Assembly (NCBI RefSeq): GCF_008795955.1
Contig: NZ_VMHN01000012.1
Location: 1-64,000, forward strand
Reading direction: 5' to 3'
DNA length: 64,000 nt
From: Marinobacter denitrificans
GTDB lineage: Bacteria > Pseudomonadota > Gammaproteobacteria > Pseudomonadales > Oleiphilaceae
Position numbers and translations under genes: made by a program. Shown here one piece after another: positions 35,768-44,937 of the stretch. Under the pieces are notes generated by a model that searched no databases, had not been told where the DNA came from, and was given only the letters and a program-made list of their open reading frames with translations. Position 1 is the first letter of the stretch. Every line of letters starts with the position of its first letter.

Positions 35768-36574
35768 ATGGCAGCGGAACCCATCGTTCTGTTTGATAAC
35801 GGGCAACACAAATGCCTGATGTTCGATTCACTGGTAACCGGCGAGGGCGTGCAGTCCAACCAGTTCCTTATCGTTGATGGCAAGCACGAAGCCCTGATCG
35901 ACCCCGGTGGAGATCTCACTTACACCCCACTGTCGGTTGCTGCGTCGCGATACATGAATATCCGCGAACTGGACTATGTGTTTGCGTCCCATCAGGACCC
36001 GGATATTATCGGCGCGATCGACCGATGGATCGTTCACACCAGTGCTAAAATCGTCACCTCCCGCCTCTGGGCCCGCTTCCTCCCGCATCTGGTGTCCGGC
36101 TACGTGACCGGTCAGCTTAGCGGAAGTGTTTATGACCGCATCGTCAGCGTGCCGGACGGCGGTATTAACGTGCCTTTCGGCGAGTCCTGTATCCAGTGTC
36201 TGCCCGCCCACTTCATGCACTCGGTGGGCAACCTGCAGTTCTATGACCCGGTTTCGAAAATCCTGTTCTCAGGGGATCTCGGGGCCTCCATCGGTGGGGA
36301 GGACGACCACAAGCCGGTGTCAGACTTCGACAGACACATCCCCCACATGATCGGTTTCCACCGGCGTTACATTGCCTCACGAAAGGTGTGTGAGTTATGG
36401 GCCAATATGGTACGGCAGATGGAGGTCAGCGCTATTGTGCCGCAGCACGGCAAACGCTTTGAAGGCCCGGCAATGGTGGATCAGTTCCTGAACTGGGTAT
36501 CCAGCGTTGACTGCGGCATTGACCTGGTCAACCAGGAAAATTACCGCCAGCCGGTGGACTATCTTTCAGCGTAG
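35768..36574 (+). CDS. MBL-fold metalloprotein of the ODP (oxygen-binding di-iron) type
   Basis: The 268-residue protein is a stand-alone version of the metallo-beta-lactamase-fold domain of flavodiiron proteins. The first metal motif reads HQDPD (His75, Asp77, Asp79), followed by His148/His151, Asp170 in FSGDLG, and His227 in PQHGKR. The flavodoxin domain is missing. ODP proteins bind oxygen at a di-iron centre and can act in chemotaxis or oxygen sensing. An FNR/ANR box upstream supports an oxygen-linked role. An AGGTAA-rich leader precedes the ATG. Confidence 0.8.
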   Translation: MAAEPIVLFDNGQHKCLMFDSLVTGEGVQSNQFLIVDGKHEALIDPGGDLTYTPLSVAASRYMNIRELDYVFASHQDPDIIGAIDRWIVHTSAKIVTSRLWARFLPHLVSGYVTGQLSGSVYDRIVSVPDGGINVPFGESCIQCLPAHFMHSVGNLQFYDPVSKILFSGDLGASIGGEDDHKPVSDFDRHIPHMIGFHRRYIASRKVCELWANMVRQMEVSAIVPQHGKRFEGPAMVDQFLNWVSSVDCGIDLVNQENYRQPVDYLSA

Positions 36575-36578
36575 CTGA

Positions 36579-37127
36579 CTAACGGACGCCGCCGGCACGA
36601 TCCTGCTGTCCCGGTACCGGTTGCTGTGGGCCGCGGCCCGTTCCGGTTGCCGGGTTCCTGTTCACACCGACTCCCGGGCCAGGCGCACTGGCAGGGCCCT
36701 GAGGTGCGCCACTCGGCTGCCCCCGAATCTGGCGGCTACGGGGATCATCACCAGAAGAGGAGGGCAAACCTTCAATGCTCTCGGGGTTCATGCCCTGGGC
36801 CCGGGCACGGTCTGCCATTTTCAGGCGCTGCTCGTCCAGAATGGCCTTGCGTTCTTCCTGACTGCCGGCGGAGCGTATACGCTCCTGTAACTGCTCCTGT
36901 TCTTCCGGCGTCATAAGCCCGGAGCCTGCCATGGGCTGACGACCCTGGCCACGCATCTGATTCTGTCCCTGGTTCTGGTTCTGCATCTGGGCCTGCCCTT
37001 GCGCCTGCCCGGCGCTCGGGCCCTGCATCTGACCCTGCTGGGGAGAAGATTGCTGTGCTGCGACCATGCCCGGCAGGGCCAGTAGCAGGGTGAGATTCAT
37101 GAATAGAACTGCTGAACGTCTCATCAT
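36579..37127 (-). CDS. Secreted glutamine/glycine-rich low-complexity protein
   Basis: The 182-residue protein has a signal peptide (about 1-25, cleavage near VAAQ) and a long glutamine/glycine/methionine-rich stretch (about 26-68, repeats of QGQ, QNQ and MQ). A short charged helical segment follows (about 72-115, TPEEQEQLQERIRSAGSQEE), then a proline/glycine-rich tail. No family recognised. The charged segment recurs in small secreted marinobacterial proteins as far as I can judge, but I assign no function. Confidence 0.65.
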   Translation of the reverse strand: MMRRSAVLFMNLTLLLALPGMVAAQQSSPQQGQMQGPSAGQAQGQAQMQNQNQGQNQMRGQGRQPMAGSGLMTPEEQEQLQERIRSAGSQEERKAILDEQRLKMADRARAQGMNPESIEGLPSSSGDDPRSRQIRGQPSGAPQGPASAPGPGVGVNRNPATGTGRGPQQPVPGQQDRAGGVR

Positions 37128-37324
37128 TCCGCTCCCGGTCCGTAAATCGCCGGCGTAGGCCCGACGATCAGATCAGTTAACTATTGGCCAGAGCATACTT
37201 ACCTTTACCCGGTGAATAAATGGCTCACCGCGTTCCTCGCGGATCAATGACCACATGGTAATAACCCGGCAACGGAGCGTCGGACCTGGCTGGCACTTTC
37301 CACGTCAGAGCACATCTTTCCCGG

Positions 37325-37747
37325 TCAGGGCCCATCGGCTACCTTCGCTTGCCAGTAATCCGCCCTGGCCGGGTCTGGCTCAGTACCGATACCCCCGGCA
37401 TAGGCCCTTGCAACTTCCGCCATGCTCAGTCTGTCGCCAGCTTCTGCCGCTTTCAGATACCACTCAAATGCTTTGTCATCACTTTGCTCCACACCCTGGC
37501 CAGCTGCGTACATATTTGCGAGGTTGTACATCCCCTGCTGACTCCCCGCTTCGGCCAGCGCCTGGTAACGCTCGAAAGCCAGATCATACTGGCCCATCTT
37601 GTATACCGCGTAGGCCTCCAGAACCCTGACCATCTCGCGCGCCACCCCCATCTGCTGGTCGGCTTCATCGCTTTGGGCCGTGGGGGGAAACAGCACCAGA
37701 AAACTCACGACCACGGCTATACGGCTTGAGGTGTATCGACGTGTCAT
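37325..37747 (-). CDS. Small secreted Sel1-repeat protein
   Basis: The 140-residue protein has a signal peptide (about 1-26) and two or three Sel1-like repeats: QYDLAFERYQALAEAGSQQG, then MYNLANMYAAGQGVEQSDDK, AFEWYLKAAEAGD. Sel1 repeats are protein-binding solenoids found in periplasmic scaffolds. No partner is evident. Monocistronic, divergent from yebC. Confidence 0.78.
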   Translation of the reverse strand: MTRRYTSSRIAVVVSFLVLFPPTAQSDEADQQMGVAREMVRVLEAYAVYKMGQYDLAFERYQALAEAGSQQGMYNLANMYAAGQGVEQSDDKAFEWYLKAAEAGDRLSMAEVARAYAGGIGTEPDPARADYWQAKVADGP

Positions 37748-37927
37748 GAAAGCCTCCGGGGAATAAGGAACAATCCCACGCTATCACCCGGAGCGCACAG
37801 CGTCTTTGACTCTAAAGTGGCGAAGGTTTACAACTTTGGAAGAAGCAGACAGCCCGGAAATAACTCTGTCACCGGTCTGTTTTGTCGAGTAAAATTCGCA
37901 CTTTTGAAACAACATTGAGGCAGCGAA

Positions 37928-38662
37928 ATGGGCAGAGCCTACCAGAACCGCAAAGACTCCATGGCCAAAACGGCCGCCGCCAAAACCAAGGTCTACAGCA
38001 AATACGGTCGCGAAATCTACGTGTGTGCGAAGTCCGGTGGCCCGGACCCTGAAAGCAACCTGTCACTGCGTGGGCTGATTGACCGTGCCAAAAAAGATCA
38101 GGTACCGGCGCACGTTATCGAGAAAGCCATCGAGAAGGCCCAGGGGGGAACCGGTGAAGATTTCTCCCCTGCCCGCTACGAGGGCTTCGGCCCGGGTAAT
38201 TGCATGGCCATAGTCGATTGCCTGACAGACAACCCCAACCGTACCTTTGGTGACGTTCGCCTGGCCTTCACCAAAACCAAATGCAAAATAGGCACCCAGG
38301 GCAGTGTCAGCCATATGTTCGATCACTGCGCCATATTCGGTTTCAGGGGCGATGATGAAGAAGCTGCACTGGAAGCACTGGTGATGGCCGACGTGGATGT
38401 CACCGACATTGAACACGAAGACGGTATGATTACCGTGTTCGCGCCCCACACCGAATACGCCAAGGCCCGCCAGGCACTGCAGGAAGCCTTTGAGGGCCTG
38501 GAGTTCGAGGTTGACGAGATCCAGTTCCTGCCCCAGACCACCACAACCATTGAAGGCGACGACATCGAGCTGTTCGAAAAATTCATGGACATGCTGAACG
38601 ATCTGGATGACGTGCAGAACGTCTACCATAACGCTGTGATTGCCGATCAACAGGAGCAGTAA
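37928..38662 (+). CDS. YebC/PmpR-family protein
   Basis: The 244-residue protein is a YebC/TACO1-family member: MGRAYQNRKDSMAKTAAAKT at the start, VYSKYGREI, and the three-domain layout throughout. It is nearer the YeeN branch than YebC proper. The family binds DNA and acts as a regulator, or assists ribosomes at proline runs. A ribosome-binding site (GAGGCAGCG) precedes the ATG. The next gene starts two bases after its stop, so they are probably co-translated. Confidence 0.88.
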   Translation: MGRAYQNRKDSMAKTAAAKTKVYSKYGREIYVCAKSGGPDPESNLSLRGLIDRAKKDQVPAHVIEKAIEKAQGGTGEDFSPARYEGFGPGNCMAIVDCLTDNPNRTFGDVRLAFTKTKCKIGTQGSVSHMFDHCAIFGFRGDDEEAALEALVMADVDVTDIEHEDGMITVFAPHTEYAKARQALQEAFEGLEFEVDEIQFLPQTTTTIEGDDIELFEKFMDMLNDLDDVQNVYHNAVIADQQEQ

Positions 38663-38663
38663 G

Positions 38664-39377
38664 TTGCCAAAGGTCGTCATACTGAAAACCGGCACCACTT
38701 ACCCGGCCCTCCGTGAGGCGTTCGGGGATTTTGACACCTGGTTTGCGGCCCGGTTGGCGCCGGAGCTCAATGTCAGTGTGGTAGATGTGACGGTAGACGA
38801 CCTCCCGGGCCAACCGGGTGACTGGGACGGTATCGTAGTCACTGGCTCACCGGCCATGGTCAGTGACCGCGAACCATGGAGCGAGCACACTGGAAGCTGG
38901 CTTGCCGCTGCGGTAAGCGCCGAAATTCCGTTACTGGGCGTGTGCTATGGCCATCAGTTGCTGGCCCACGCTCTGGGGGGTGAGGCAGGCTTTCATCCCC
39001 GGGGTAGGGAAACCGGCACCCATCAGGTCGAGCTGTTGGACAGTGCACTGGATGACCCTCTGTTCAAAGGGCTTCCCCGTCAATTCCCGGCCCAGCTCAC
39101 TCACCGGCAGTCGGTTCTGCGGCTACCTCGTAACGCTGTCCTGCTGGCCCGCAATGAGTTCGAGCCCCACCAGGCTTTCCGGTTGGGGCCCTGCGCCTGG
39201 GGTGTTCAGTTCCACCCGGAATTTTCGCTGGACGTGATGCGTGCTTACCTTGAAGTCCAGGCACCGGATCTGAAAAAGGAAGGTCTTGATGCCGACGCCC
39301 TGCTCGCAGGAGCGAGAAACGCGCCCGAGGCCTCGTCCCTGTTGGACCGCTTTTCCCGGATAGTGATGAACCGTTAG
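38664..39377 (+). CDS. Class I glutamine amidotransferase-like protein
   Basis: The 237-residue protein is a stand-alone class I glutamine amidotransferase with Cys94 in GVCYGHQ and His184/Glu186 in QFHPE, the complete triad. Related to the GMP-synthase-like group acting on gamma-glutamyl compounds. I start at TTG 38664 (AGGAG eight bases upstream), one base after the yebC stop; a longer TTG frame from 38640 would overlap yebC. No synthetase partner is adjacent, so it likely works on free small molecules. Confidence 0.83.
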   Translation: MPKVVILKTGTTYPALREAFGDFDTWFAARLAPELNVSVVDVTVDDLPGQPGDWDGIVVTGSPAMVSDREPWSEHTGSWLAAAVSAEIPLLGVCYGHQLLAHALGGEAGFHPRGRETGTHQVELLDSALDDPLFKGLPRQFPAQLTHRQSVLRLPRNAVLLARNEFEPHQAFRLGPCAWGVQFHPEFSLDVMRAYLEVQAPDLKKEGLDADALLAGARNAPEASSLLDRFSRIVMNR

Positions 39378-39380
39378 CGG

Positions 39381-39731
39381 CTAGTCGAGAATATAGGCGG
39401 TTTTTTCCATCGCATTTTCGTCTTCGTCCTCAAACCGGAACTCGTTCCAGCCAATCCGCACCAGGTCATTGCTGTTCAGGCGCTGGCGCCCGCTGACGCG
39501 AATATCGTTTACGAACGTACCGTTCGTGCTGTTGCTATCGGTGATGTAGAAATCGACGGTGTCTTCAAGGTAGGCGTTCGGGATCGCCTCGATAATCGCA
39601 TGGTGACCACTCACGGAAATTTCATCAATGCGAATGTCATTGTCTCCGCCCCGGCCGACACGAATCTCGGGCTGGTCCAGTTCGAATGTAGTCACTACAA
39701 CGTTGTCCACCAGTTGGGAAAGCGACGCCAT
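39381..39731 (-). CDS. FHA-domain protein
   Basis: The 116-residue protein is a single FHA domain: RVGRGGDNDIRI, SVSGHHAII and NSTNGTFVND are the phosphothreonine-binding loops. It should bind threonine-phosphorylated targets of the kinase encoded two genes upstream. It is the last gene of a kinase / phosphatase / FHA operon, 16 bases after the phosphatase stop. Confidence 0.9.
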   Translation of the reverse strand: MASLSQLVDNVVVTTFELDQPEIRVGRGGDNDIRIDEISVSGHHAIIEAIPNAYLEDTVDFYITDSNSTNGTFVNDIRVSGRQRLNSNDLVRIGWNEFRFEDEDENAMEKTAYILD

Positions 39732-39747
39732 ATCAGGGCTCCTTATT

Positions 39748-40491
39748 CTAATCGAGTGTCAAAAGCACAACGGACACGTTATCCGCCGCTTCATTGGCCA
39801 GGCTTGTATCGATCAACGCCCGTACCTTGTCTTCGGGAGATCCATGGCCTGTTATCACTGGCAACCAGTCGGCTTCCGGTAACGCCCCGGTGAGGCCGTC
39901 TGAGCAGAGCAGCAGGGAGTCACCCTGCTCCAGTGCCAGTCGCGTAAAACTGGCCAGGGCTGACGAGGCACCCAGGGCACGGGTAAGAACATTGCGAAAC
40001 GGCACATGGGGAACGTCGTCTGGCTGAATGCTGCCATCCTCCAGCATGTTCTGAACCACGGTATCGTCACGGGTCAGGCACTGCAGTTCCCGCTCGTGAA
40101 CAAGGTAACAGCGGGAATCCCCCAGGTGGGCTATATAGGCCTCGCCGTCTATTATCCACGCGATGACCAGCGTCGTGCCCATCTTTGAAAGCTCCGTATC
40201 CGTGGCCCTGCGCTCCTGTATCCGTTCATTGGCAAGGTTGATCGCAGCCTGCATGGCGTCCTGAGGTTCGTCCGCCCCGGTTCCGGGCACCAGATGCCCG
40301 GCCAGAGACCCCATCACCGTATCTACCGCAATCTGGCTGGCAATTTCTCCACCCTGATAGCCACCCATGCCATCCGCGACTACCAGTAACACCTGTCGGT
40401 TATCATCACTCACCTGCCAGTCGATGGCATCCTGGTTGGCTGCTCGCACAGCCCCGACATCTGTGAGGCCGGCTACCCGGGGAGCCATCAC
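39748..40491 (-). CDS. PP2C-type serine/threonine phosphatase
   Basis: The 247-residue phosphatase has the PP2C metal motifs: NQDAIDW, VADGMGGYQGGEIAS, HLGDSRCYL, LCSDGLTG and ADNVSVVLLTLD. It should reverse phosphorylation by the neighbouring kinase, as in Stp/PrkC and PppA/PpkA pairs. Its start overlaps the kinase stop by four bases (ATGA), so the two are translationally coupled. Confidence 0.92.
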   Translation of the reverse strand: MMAPRVAGLTDVGAVRAANQDAIDWQVSDDNRQVLLVVADGMGGYQGGEIASQIAVDTVMGSLAGHLVPGTGADEPQDAMQAAINLANERIQERRATDTELSKMGTTLVIAWIIDGEAYIAHLGDSRCYLVHERELQCLTRDDTVVQNMLEDGSIQPDDVPHVPFRNVLTRALGASSALASFTRLALEQGDSLLLCSDGLTGALPEADWLPVITGHGSPEDKVRALIDTSLANEAADNVSVVLLTLD

Positions 40492-42179
40492 GATGCTTCC
40501 TCCTTCGCCTCGCGGGTGGCCTGCCGCCGTAATGCTTCGGCCATGGTGGCAGCGCTCAGGAAACGTTTGTCCGGCTCCCGCTGTATGGCTTTATTAATAA
40601 GGCGAACAACGCCATTGGGCAGTTCCGGATTGAACTCACGGACACTCTTCGGGCGTTTGTTCAGAATCTGGTACGTCAGGTTAGCCAGCGTATCCCCCTG
40701 GTAAGGCGTTTCTCCGCAGACCAGCTTGTAAAGCGTCACCCCAAGGCTATAGGTGTCAGAAGCGCCGGTAACCTTCTGGCCCTTGAGCTGCTCAGGGGAC
40801 ATATAGAGTGGGCTTCCCATGACATTTCCCGTACGCGTTCGTGAATCGTCCGAGATCTTGGCAATTCCGAAGTCGGTGATTTTTACGTCGCCATTGTCCG
40901 GGTTGAAGATAATGTTAGCCGGTTTAATGTCCCGGTGAATGATCTTCTGGCGGTGGGCATAATCCAGGGCATCAGCCACCCTGGCGACGATGTCCAGCAC
41001 CGTTGCCAGGGGTAGCAACCGGCCCGGTTTCCCAAACTCGCTGAGGGGGCGCCCCCTGGCGTAGTCCATGGCAATAAATGCCAGGTCCGCTTCCTCTCCC
41101 ACATCGTAGACAGTAACAATGGCCGGATGGCTCAGGCGCCCCGCAGCTTCCGCTTCCCGGAAGAACCGGGATTTCAGGTCCCGCAGTTCATTATCGTCGA
41201 AAGCCTGGTAGCTGAGTGTCTTGATTGCCACGGTACGTGCGATTTTCGGGTCCTTGCCCAGATAGACCACGCCCATGGCGCCCCGCCCGATCTCCCGTTC
41301 AATCTCATATCGGCCCAGGGTTGGCCGGCTCACACTCTGCTGCGGCAACACCAGGGTCCGTGTGCTGTCGAAGTTTCCTGCCACCGTTGCGGCGCCTTCC
41401 GCATTCAGGTTTTCCAGGGCCGCCAGGCGCTTGTCGGCATCCCGGTATTTCCGCTTCTGGTCAAGAATCTGCCTATAGGTAGCACAAGCCTTGTCATACT
41501 GCCGTTTGCGTTCCTGCTGGATTGCAATATCGTACTGCAGACCAAGGGTATCCTCGCTGGGAGGGCAGTCAGACAGAACTTCCAGCGCTTCATCCGGCTG
41601 GCCCTGTTGCAGCAACAGCCTGCCCAGACGGGTGCGGGCGACCTGCACGTTCTCGGACAGAGCGTCAATATCCCGCCGGGGTTGCAACCAGAACAGCATG
41701 ACAAGATACCCGGCCACCAGCAGCGTTACGACTTCCCCGAGCGGCAGCCAGGCATTACGGTAAAACATGAAGCCAGCCTGCAGAACCACCAGCGACCCGG
41801 CCGCCAGCAGAATGATCGGCAGGGCCACCCCGGCGCCCATGCGGGGAACCGCAAGCACGAGAAACAGAGCAGACACCATGAGGCCGGCACGAATGGCCAC
41901 CGCAGACCAGGGGGGCTCGGACAACCCGCGCCCCTCCATGGCAGAGGCGAACACCTCCGGCGACATCGCCATCATCGCGCCGGCGTCGCCAATATCGGAA
42001 GGGTTGCCCAGAGAACCGAAAAGGATACGATCGGCCCAGCCCAGCATCGGGATTGCGTCGCCGATGAAGACACAGACAAGCGCCAGCACAACGATGAGCA
42101 CGCGCAAGCTGAAAATGCGAGAGAATACAAATACCAGTGAGTTCACAGGAGCCGTTATTGTAAAGGGACAGTCCCGCAA
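40488..42179 (-). CDS. Membrane-anchored serine/threonine protein kinase
   Basis: The 563-residue protein has an N-terminal membrane part (about four hydrophobic segments in 20-165), a helical TPR-like linker (about 170-260) and a C-terminal Hanks kinase (290-550): GRGAMG at 298-303, Lys320, HRDIKPAN at 415-422 and DFG at 436-438, all intact. The N-terminal periplasmic loop (about 42-95) could be a sensor. The TTG at 42179 is the first possible start; a GTG at 42146 is an alternative, and neither has a clear site. Operon with PP2C and FHA genes, as in PpkA-type systems, but no type VI secretion genes are in view. Confidence 0.87.
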   Translation of the reverse strand: MRDCPFTITAPVNSLVFVFSRIFSLRVLIVVLALVCVFIGDAIPMLGWADRILFGSLGNPSDIGDAGAMMAMSPEVFASAMEGRGLSEPPWSAVAIRAGLMVSALFLVLAVPRMGAGVALPIILLAAGSLVVLQAGFMFYRNAWLPLGEVVTLLVAGYLVMLFWLQPRRDIDALSENVQVARTRLGRLLLQQGQPDEALEVLSDCPPSEDTLGLQYDIAIQQERKRQYDKACATYRQILDQKRKYRDADKRLAALENLNAEGAATVAGNFDSTRTLVLPQQSVSRPTLGRYEIEREIGRGAMGVVYLGKDPKIARTVAIKTLSYQAFDDNELRDLKSRFFREAEAAGRLSHPAIVTVYDVGEEADLAFIAMDYARGRPLSEFGKPGRLLPLATVLDIVARVADALDYAHRQKIIHRDIKPANIIFNPDNGDVKITDFGIAKISDDSRTRTGNVMGSPLYMSPEQLKGQKVTGASDTYSLGVTLYKLVCGETPYQGDTLANLTYQILNKRPKSVREFNPELPNGVVRLINKAIQREPDKRFLSAATMAEALRRQATREAKEEAS

Positions 42180-42363
42180 GTTTAGAAAGTGAGCTCGTCC
42201 AGCGATAGGTTACCAGGGGCTGTTTTTTGTAAAGGTTTGTTTACCTGGGATAACGATCACGCGTCTGCCAGAATTATCCACTGATGACAGTGGTGTAAAG
42301 GACGCCACCAGAGCATCTGCCGTATAGTCCACCCCATGGACGTCTCCGCCGGGAAGCATAGCA

Positions 42364-43800
42364 ATGACATTCAAGTTACTGATTGGCCTGATTGTTCTGG
42401 CCATCACCACAACCAGCCTTTACCACTCTTTGAAATCCCTGCCCCAGGGGCTCGACTACCATGGTGATGAGCAGCCACTGAGCAACCCACGGTTACTCAC
42501 CGATCGAACCCTGCACTTTGGCAATGAAGAGCCGCGGCTGGACCACGAGATCTTCGACGAAATTTTCGACATGATCGCCAAAGCGCAGCGATTTGTGCTG
42601 GTAGACATGTTCCTATTCAACGACTCCCGCGCTGACGGCAGCCGCCAGAGACCGCTGGCCCGTGAACTGACCGATGCCCTGATTGCCCGTAAGCAGGCCC
42701 ACCCCGACATGGATATTGTCGTGATATCCGATCCCATCAATACGTTCTATGGCGGCACCACCTCGCCCCATTTCCAGCAATTGCGAGAGGCCGGCATACC
42801 GGTCGTGGAAACGCGCCTTGAGCGCCTGCGGGACAGCAACCCCATCTGGTCCGGGCTATGGCGTGTCGGTTTTCAGTGGATGGGCAATTCAGCGTCGGCC
42901 GGCTGGCTACCCAATGCACTGGGCGAGCAGCCTGTCACCCTGCGCAGCTATCTGGCCCTGCCCAACTTCAAAGCCAATCATCGCAAAACCGTTGTAACAG
43001 ACAGTGGTGAAGGGTTAATTGCACTGGTCACTTCAGCAAACCCCCATGATGGCAGCAGCCACCACAGTAACATCGGCCTGCGGTTCGGGGGGCCGGCCGT
43101 GGCTGATCTGCTAAGGACGGAACGGGCCGTGCTGGTGATGTCCGGTGCCGATACCTCCGCGGTGGACACTGCGCTGGCTAGCCTGCCTGACGCTGAGTCT
43201 GATTCACAGGAGACGATCAGAATTGTCACCGAAACCGCCATTCTCTCGTCAGCCATGGCCATTATTGGCACGGCAGCGCCGGGAGACCGCCTGGATCTGA
43301 CGATTTTCTACCTCTCCCATCGCGCACTGTTGCAAGCATTGAAACAGGCCCACGCACGAGGCGTGAAAGTGCGGGTTCTTCTGGACGCCAACAACGACGC
43401 TTTCGGGATTGCAAAGAGCGGCATTCCCAATCGACAGGCGGCAATGGAACTCAACAACGCTGGTATAGCTGTACGCTGGTGCCATACTGAGGGGGAGCAA
43501 TGCCACACCAAGCTACTGGTCAGGCGGGATTACAATGGTAATGCCCAACTGTTGCTGGGGTCCGCCAATTTCACCCGCAGGAACCTGGACGGTCTGAATC
43601 TTGAGACCAGTGTTCACATAGGTTCAACAACGCATTCGGAAACGGTACTCAAAGCGGCGGGCTTCTTTGATGAGCAGTGGAATTACGGCCCAGGCGACAC
43701 GCCGGTAATGAGCCTGCCCTACGAGGCGTGGGCGGATGAATCCCGGTTACGATACTGGCAATACAGGTTGATGGAGGCGACGGGACTGTCTACGTTTTAA
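42364..43800 (+). CDS. Phospholipase D-family membrane protein
   Basis: The 478-residue protein has an N-terminal membrane anchor (about 4-20) and two HxK motifs: HRK at 206-208 and HTK at 381-383, the latter followed by LLGSANFTRRNLDG. It is a paired-motif PLD enzyme, likely facing the periplasm, of cardiolipin synthase/transphosphatidylase type. It differs from the PLD lipoprotein at 8050. It starts a four-gene co-directional cluster with a carbonic anhydrase-like gene and the PA2779/PA2778-like pair. Confidence 0.82.
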   Translation: MTFKLLIGLIVLAITTTSLYHSLKSLPQGLDYHGDEQPLSNPRLLTDRTLHFGNEEPRLDHEIFDEIFDMIAKAQRFVLVDMFLFNDSRADGSRQRPLARELTDALIARKQAHPDMDIVVISDPINTFYGGTTSPHFQQLREAGIPVVETRLERLRDSNPIWSGLWRVGFQWMGNSASAGWLPNALGEQPVTLRSYLALPNFKANHRKTVVTDSGEGLIALVTSANPHDGSSHHSNIGLRFGGPAVADLLRTERAVLVMSGADTSAVDTALASLPDAESDSQETIRIVTETAILSSAMAIIGTAAPGDRLDLTIFYLSHRALLQALKQAHARGVKVRVLLDANNDAFGIAKSGIPNRQAAMELNNAGIAVRWCHTEGEQCHTKLLVRRDYNGNAQLLLGSANFTRRNLDGLNLETSVHIGSTTHSETVLKAAGFFDEQWNYGPGDTPVMSLPYEAWADESRLRYWQYRLMEATGLSTF

Positions 43801-43819
43801 ATTTAAAGAGGTGATTTCA

Positions 43820-44917
43820 ATGAATACACCCGACCATTCCCGGCCGATCAACGAGCGGATTGACTGGCTGATGGAACTGAGCCGAAAGCATTCGGCCAGC
43901 TTCTGCAGCGCCGAGAACCACCTGGCACGCCAACGTTACCTTGCCGAACACAATACGCTGATTATTGCCATGAAGTGCATGGACGGGCGCATTCACCTGC
44001 CCTATGTGACTCAGACGCCGCTGGGGATTATCCATCCCTTTCGCAACCTGGGCGGTATTTTTGACCTGGGCTGGCCCTATCTCGGAGATATGCTTGCTGA
44101 TACCGTGCAGGACGCCGTCAGCGCGGGCCGGCGAGTGCTCATCATCATCACCTACCACTATTCCAAAGGCGCTAAAGAACGTGGCTGCGCCGGTTTCAAC
44201 TGTGACCGCGATGCGGCCCGCGCGCACGCCTTCAGCATTCGCCGCCAGGTGGAGGTGCTGTTTGGCAGCGGCCACCAGACGGTATATCCCCTGGTTTGCG
44301 GCTTCGAAACCGATGAAGACGCCCTGATTCTCCACGGCCGCGACGACCAGAGCCTCGACCTGTCCACACTCTCGCCCGCCGAGGCTGAAGGGATCAGTTC
44401 ACGGCTGGCCGCGCTCTATCCCGACATGCCGATTCCGGTGCAACGGGACCTGTTGCCGCTGGTGCATGGCAACATCCAGCACATCACGGAGATCAGAAAG
44501 AGCGACCGGGAACTGAATATAGAACACCGCGAGTGGGTCATCTGTGTCGGACGGGGGTTCGACTTTCTCCATGTCCCGAATGTGGCCCTGATCATCGGCC
44601 CCTACAGCCCCGACCTGTCTCACCCCATCCGCCAGGCCGCCGGCATCATCAGAGCCAATATGGAGAGTGGCCGGATACCGGAGGACGGGTTTCTTTTACT
44701 CTCTTCTGCTCCTTATCTGGAACCTGGAACCCAGAAAGCACGTGCTACTCTTAAGTCCGCGTTTCTATCGGAATTTGCGGCCAATGTTATTGAACAGGAT
44801 TTTCCCGAGCTGGCAGAGCGTATGGTCACCCGTTCAGCTATCCTGAACTGGCCGGAAAGACGCCTTGAGGTACAGCCAGAAAAATCGAAGCCGGAACCCG
44901 GGGAACGTGGTTCATAA
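43820..44917 (+). CDS. CsoSCA-like carbonic anhydrase outside a carboxysome operon
   Basis: The 365-residue protein resembles the carboxysomal carbonic anhydrase CsoSCA, a diverged beta-type enzyme. The zinc and catalytic residues are recognisable: Cys53-x-Asp55-x-Arg57 in KCMDGRIH, His113 in TYHYSKG, and Cys123 in RGCAGFNC, the Cys/His/Cys and Asp/Arg order of the family. RuBisCO and shell genes are absent, so this is a stand-alone version. The ATG at 43820 follows GAGG by ten bases; a GTG nine bases earlier is less likely. It would interconvert CO2 and bicarbonate; activity is inferred. Confidence 0.75.
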   Translation: MNTPDHSRPINERIDWLMELSRKHSASFCSAENHLARQRYLAEHNTLIIAMKCMDGRIHLPYVTQTPLGIIHPFRNLGGIFDLGWPYLGDMLADTVQDAVSAGRRVLIIITYHYSKGAKERGCAGFNCDRDAARAHAFSIRRQVEVLFGSGHQTVYPLVCGFETDEDALILHGRDDQSLDLSTLSPAEAEGISSRLAALYPDMPIPVQRDLLPLVHGNIQHITEIRKSDRELNIEHREWVICVGRGFDFLHVPNVALIIGPYSPDLSHPIRQAAGIIRANMESGRIPEDGFLLLSSAPYLEPGTQKARATLKSAFLSEFAANVIEQDFPELAERMVTRSAILNWPERRLEVQPEKSKPEPGERGS

Positions 44918-44937
44918 ACGAAAGCAAGGAGAACAGA

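Noticed and set aside
41127..42140. 337-residue plus-strand frame opposite the kinase gene
   Set aside because: Histidine/glutamine-rich antisense product without family features; the kinase frame is certain.
39381..42179. Assignment of the kinase triad to type VI secretion
   Set aside because: No Tss, Hcp, VgrG or ClpV gene lies in the window; similarity of the triad alone is not enough.
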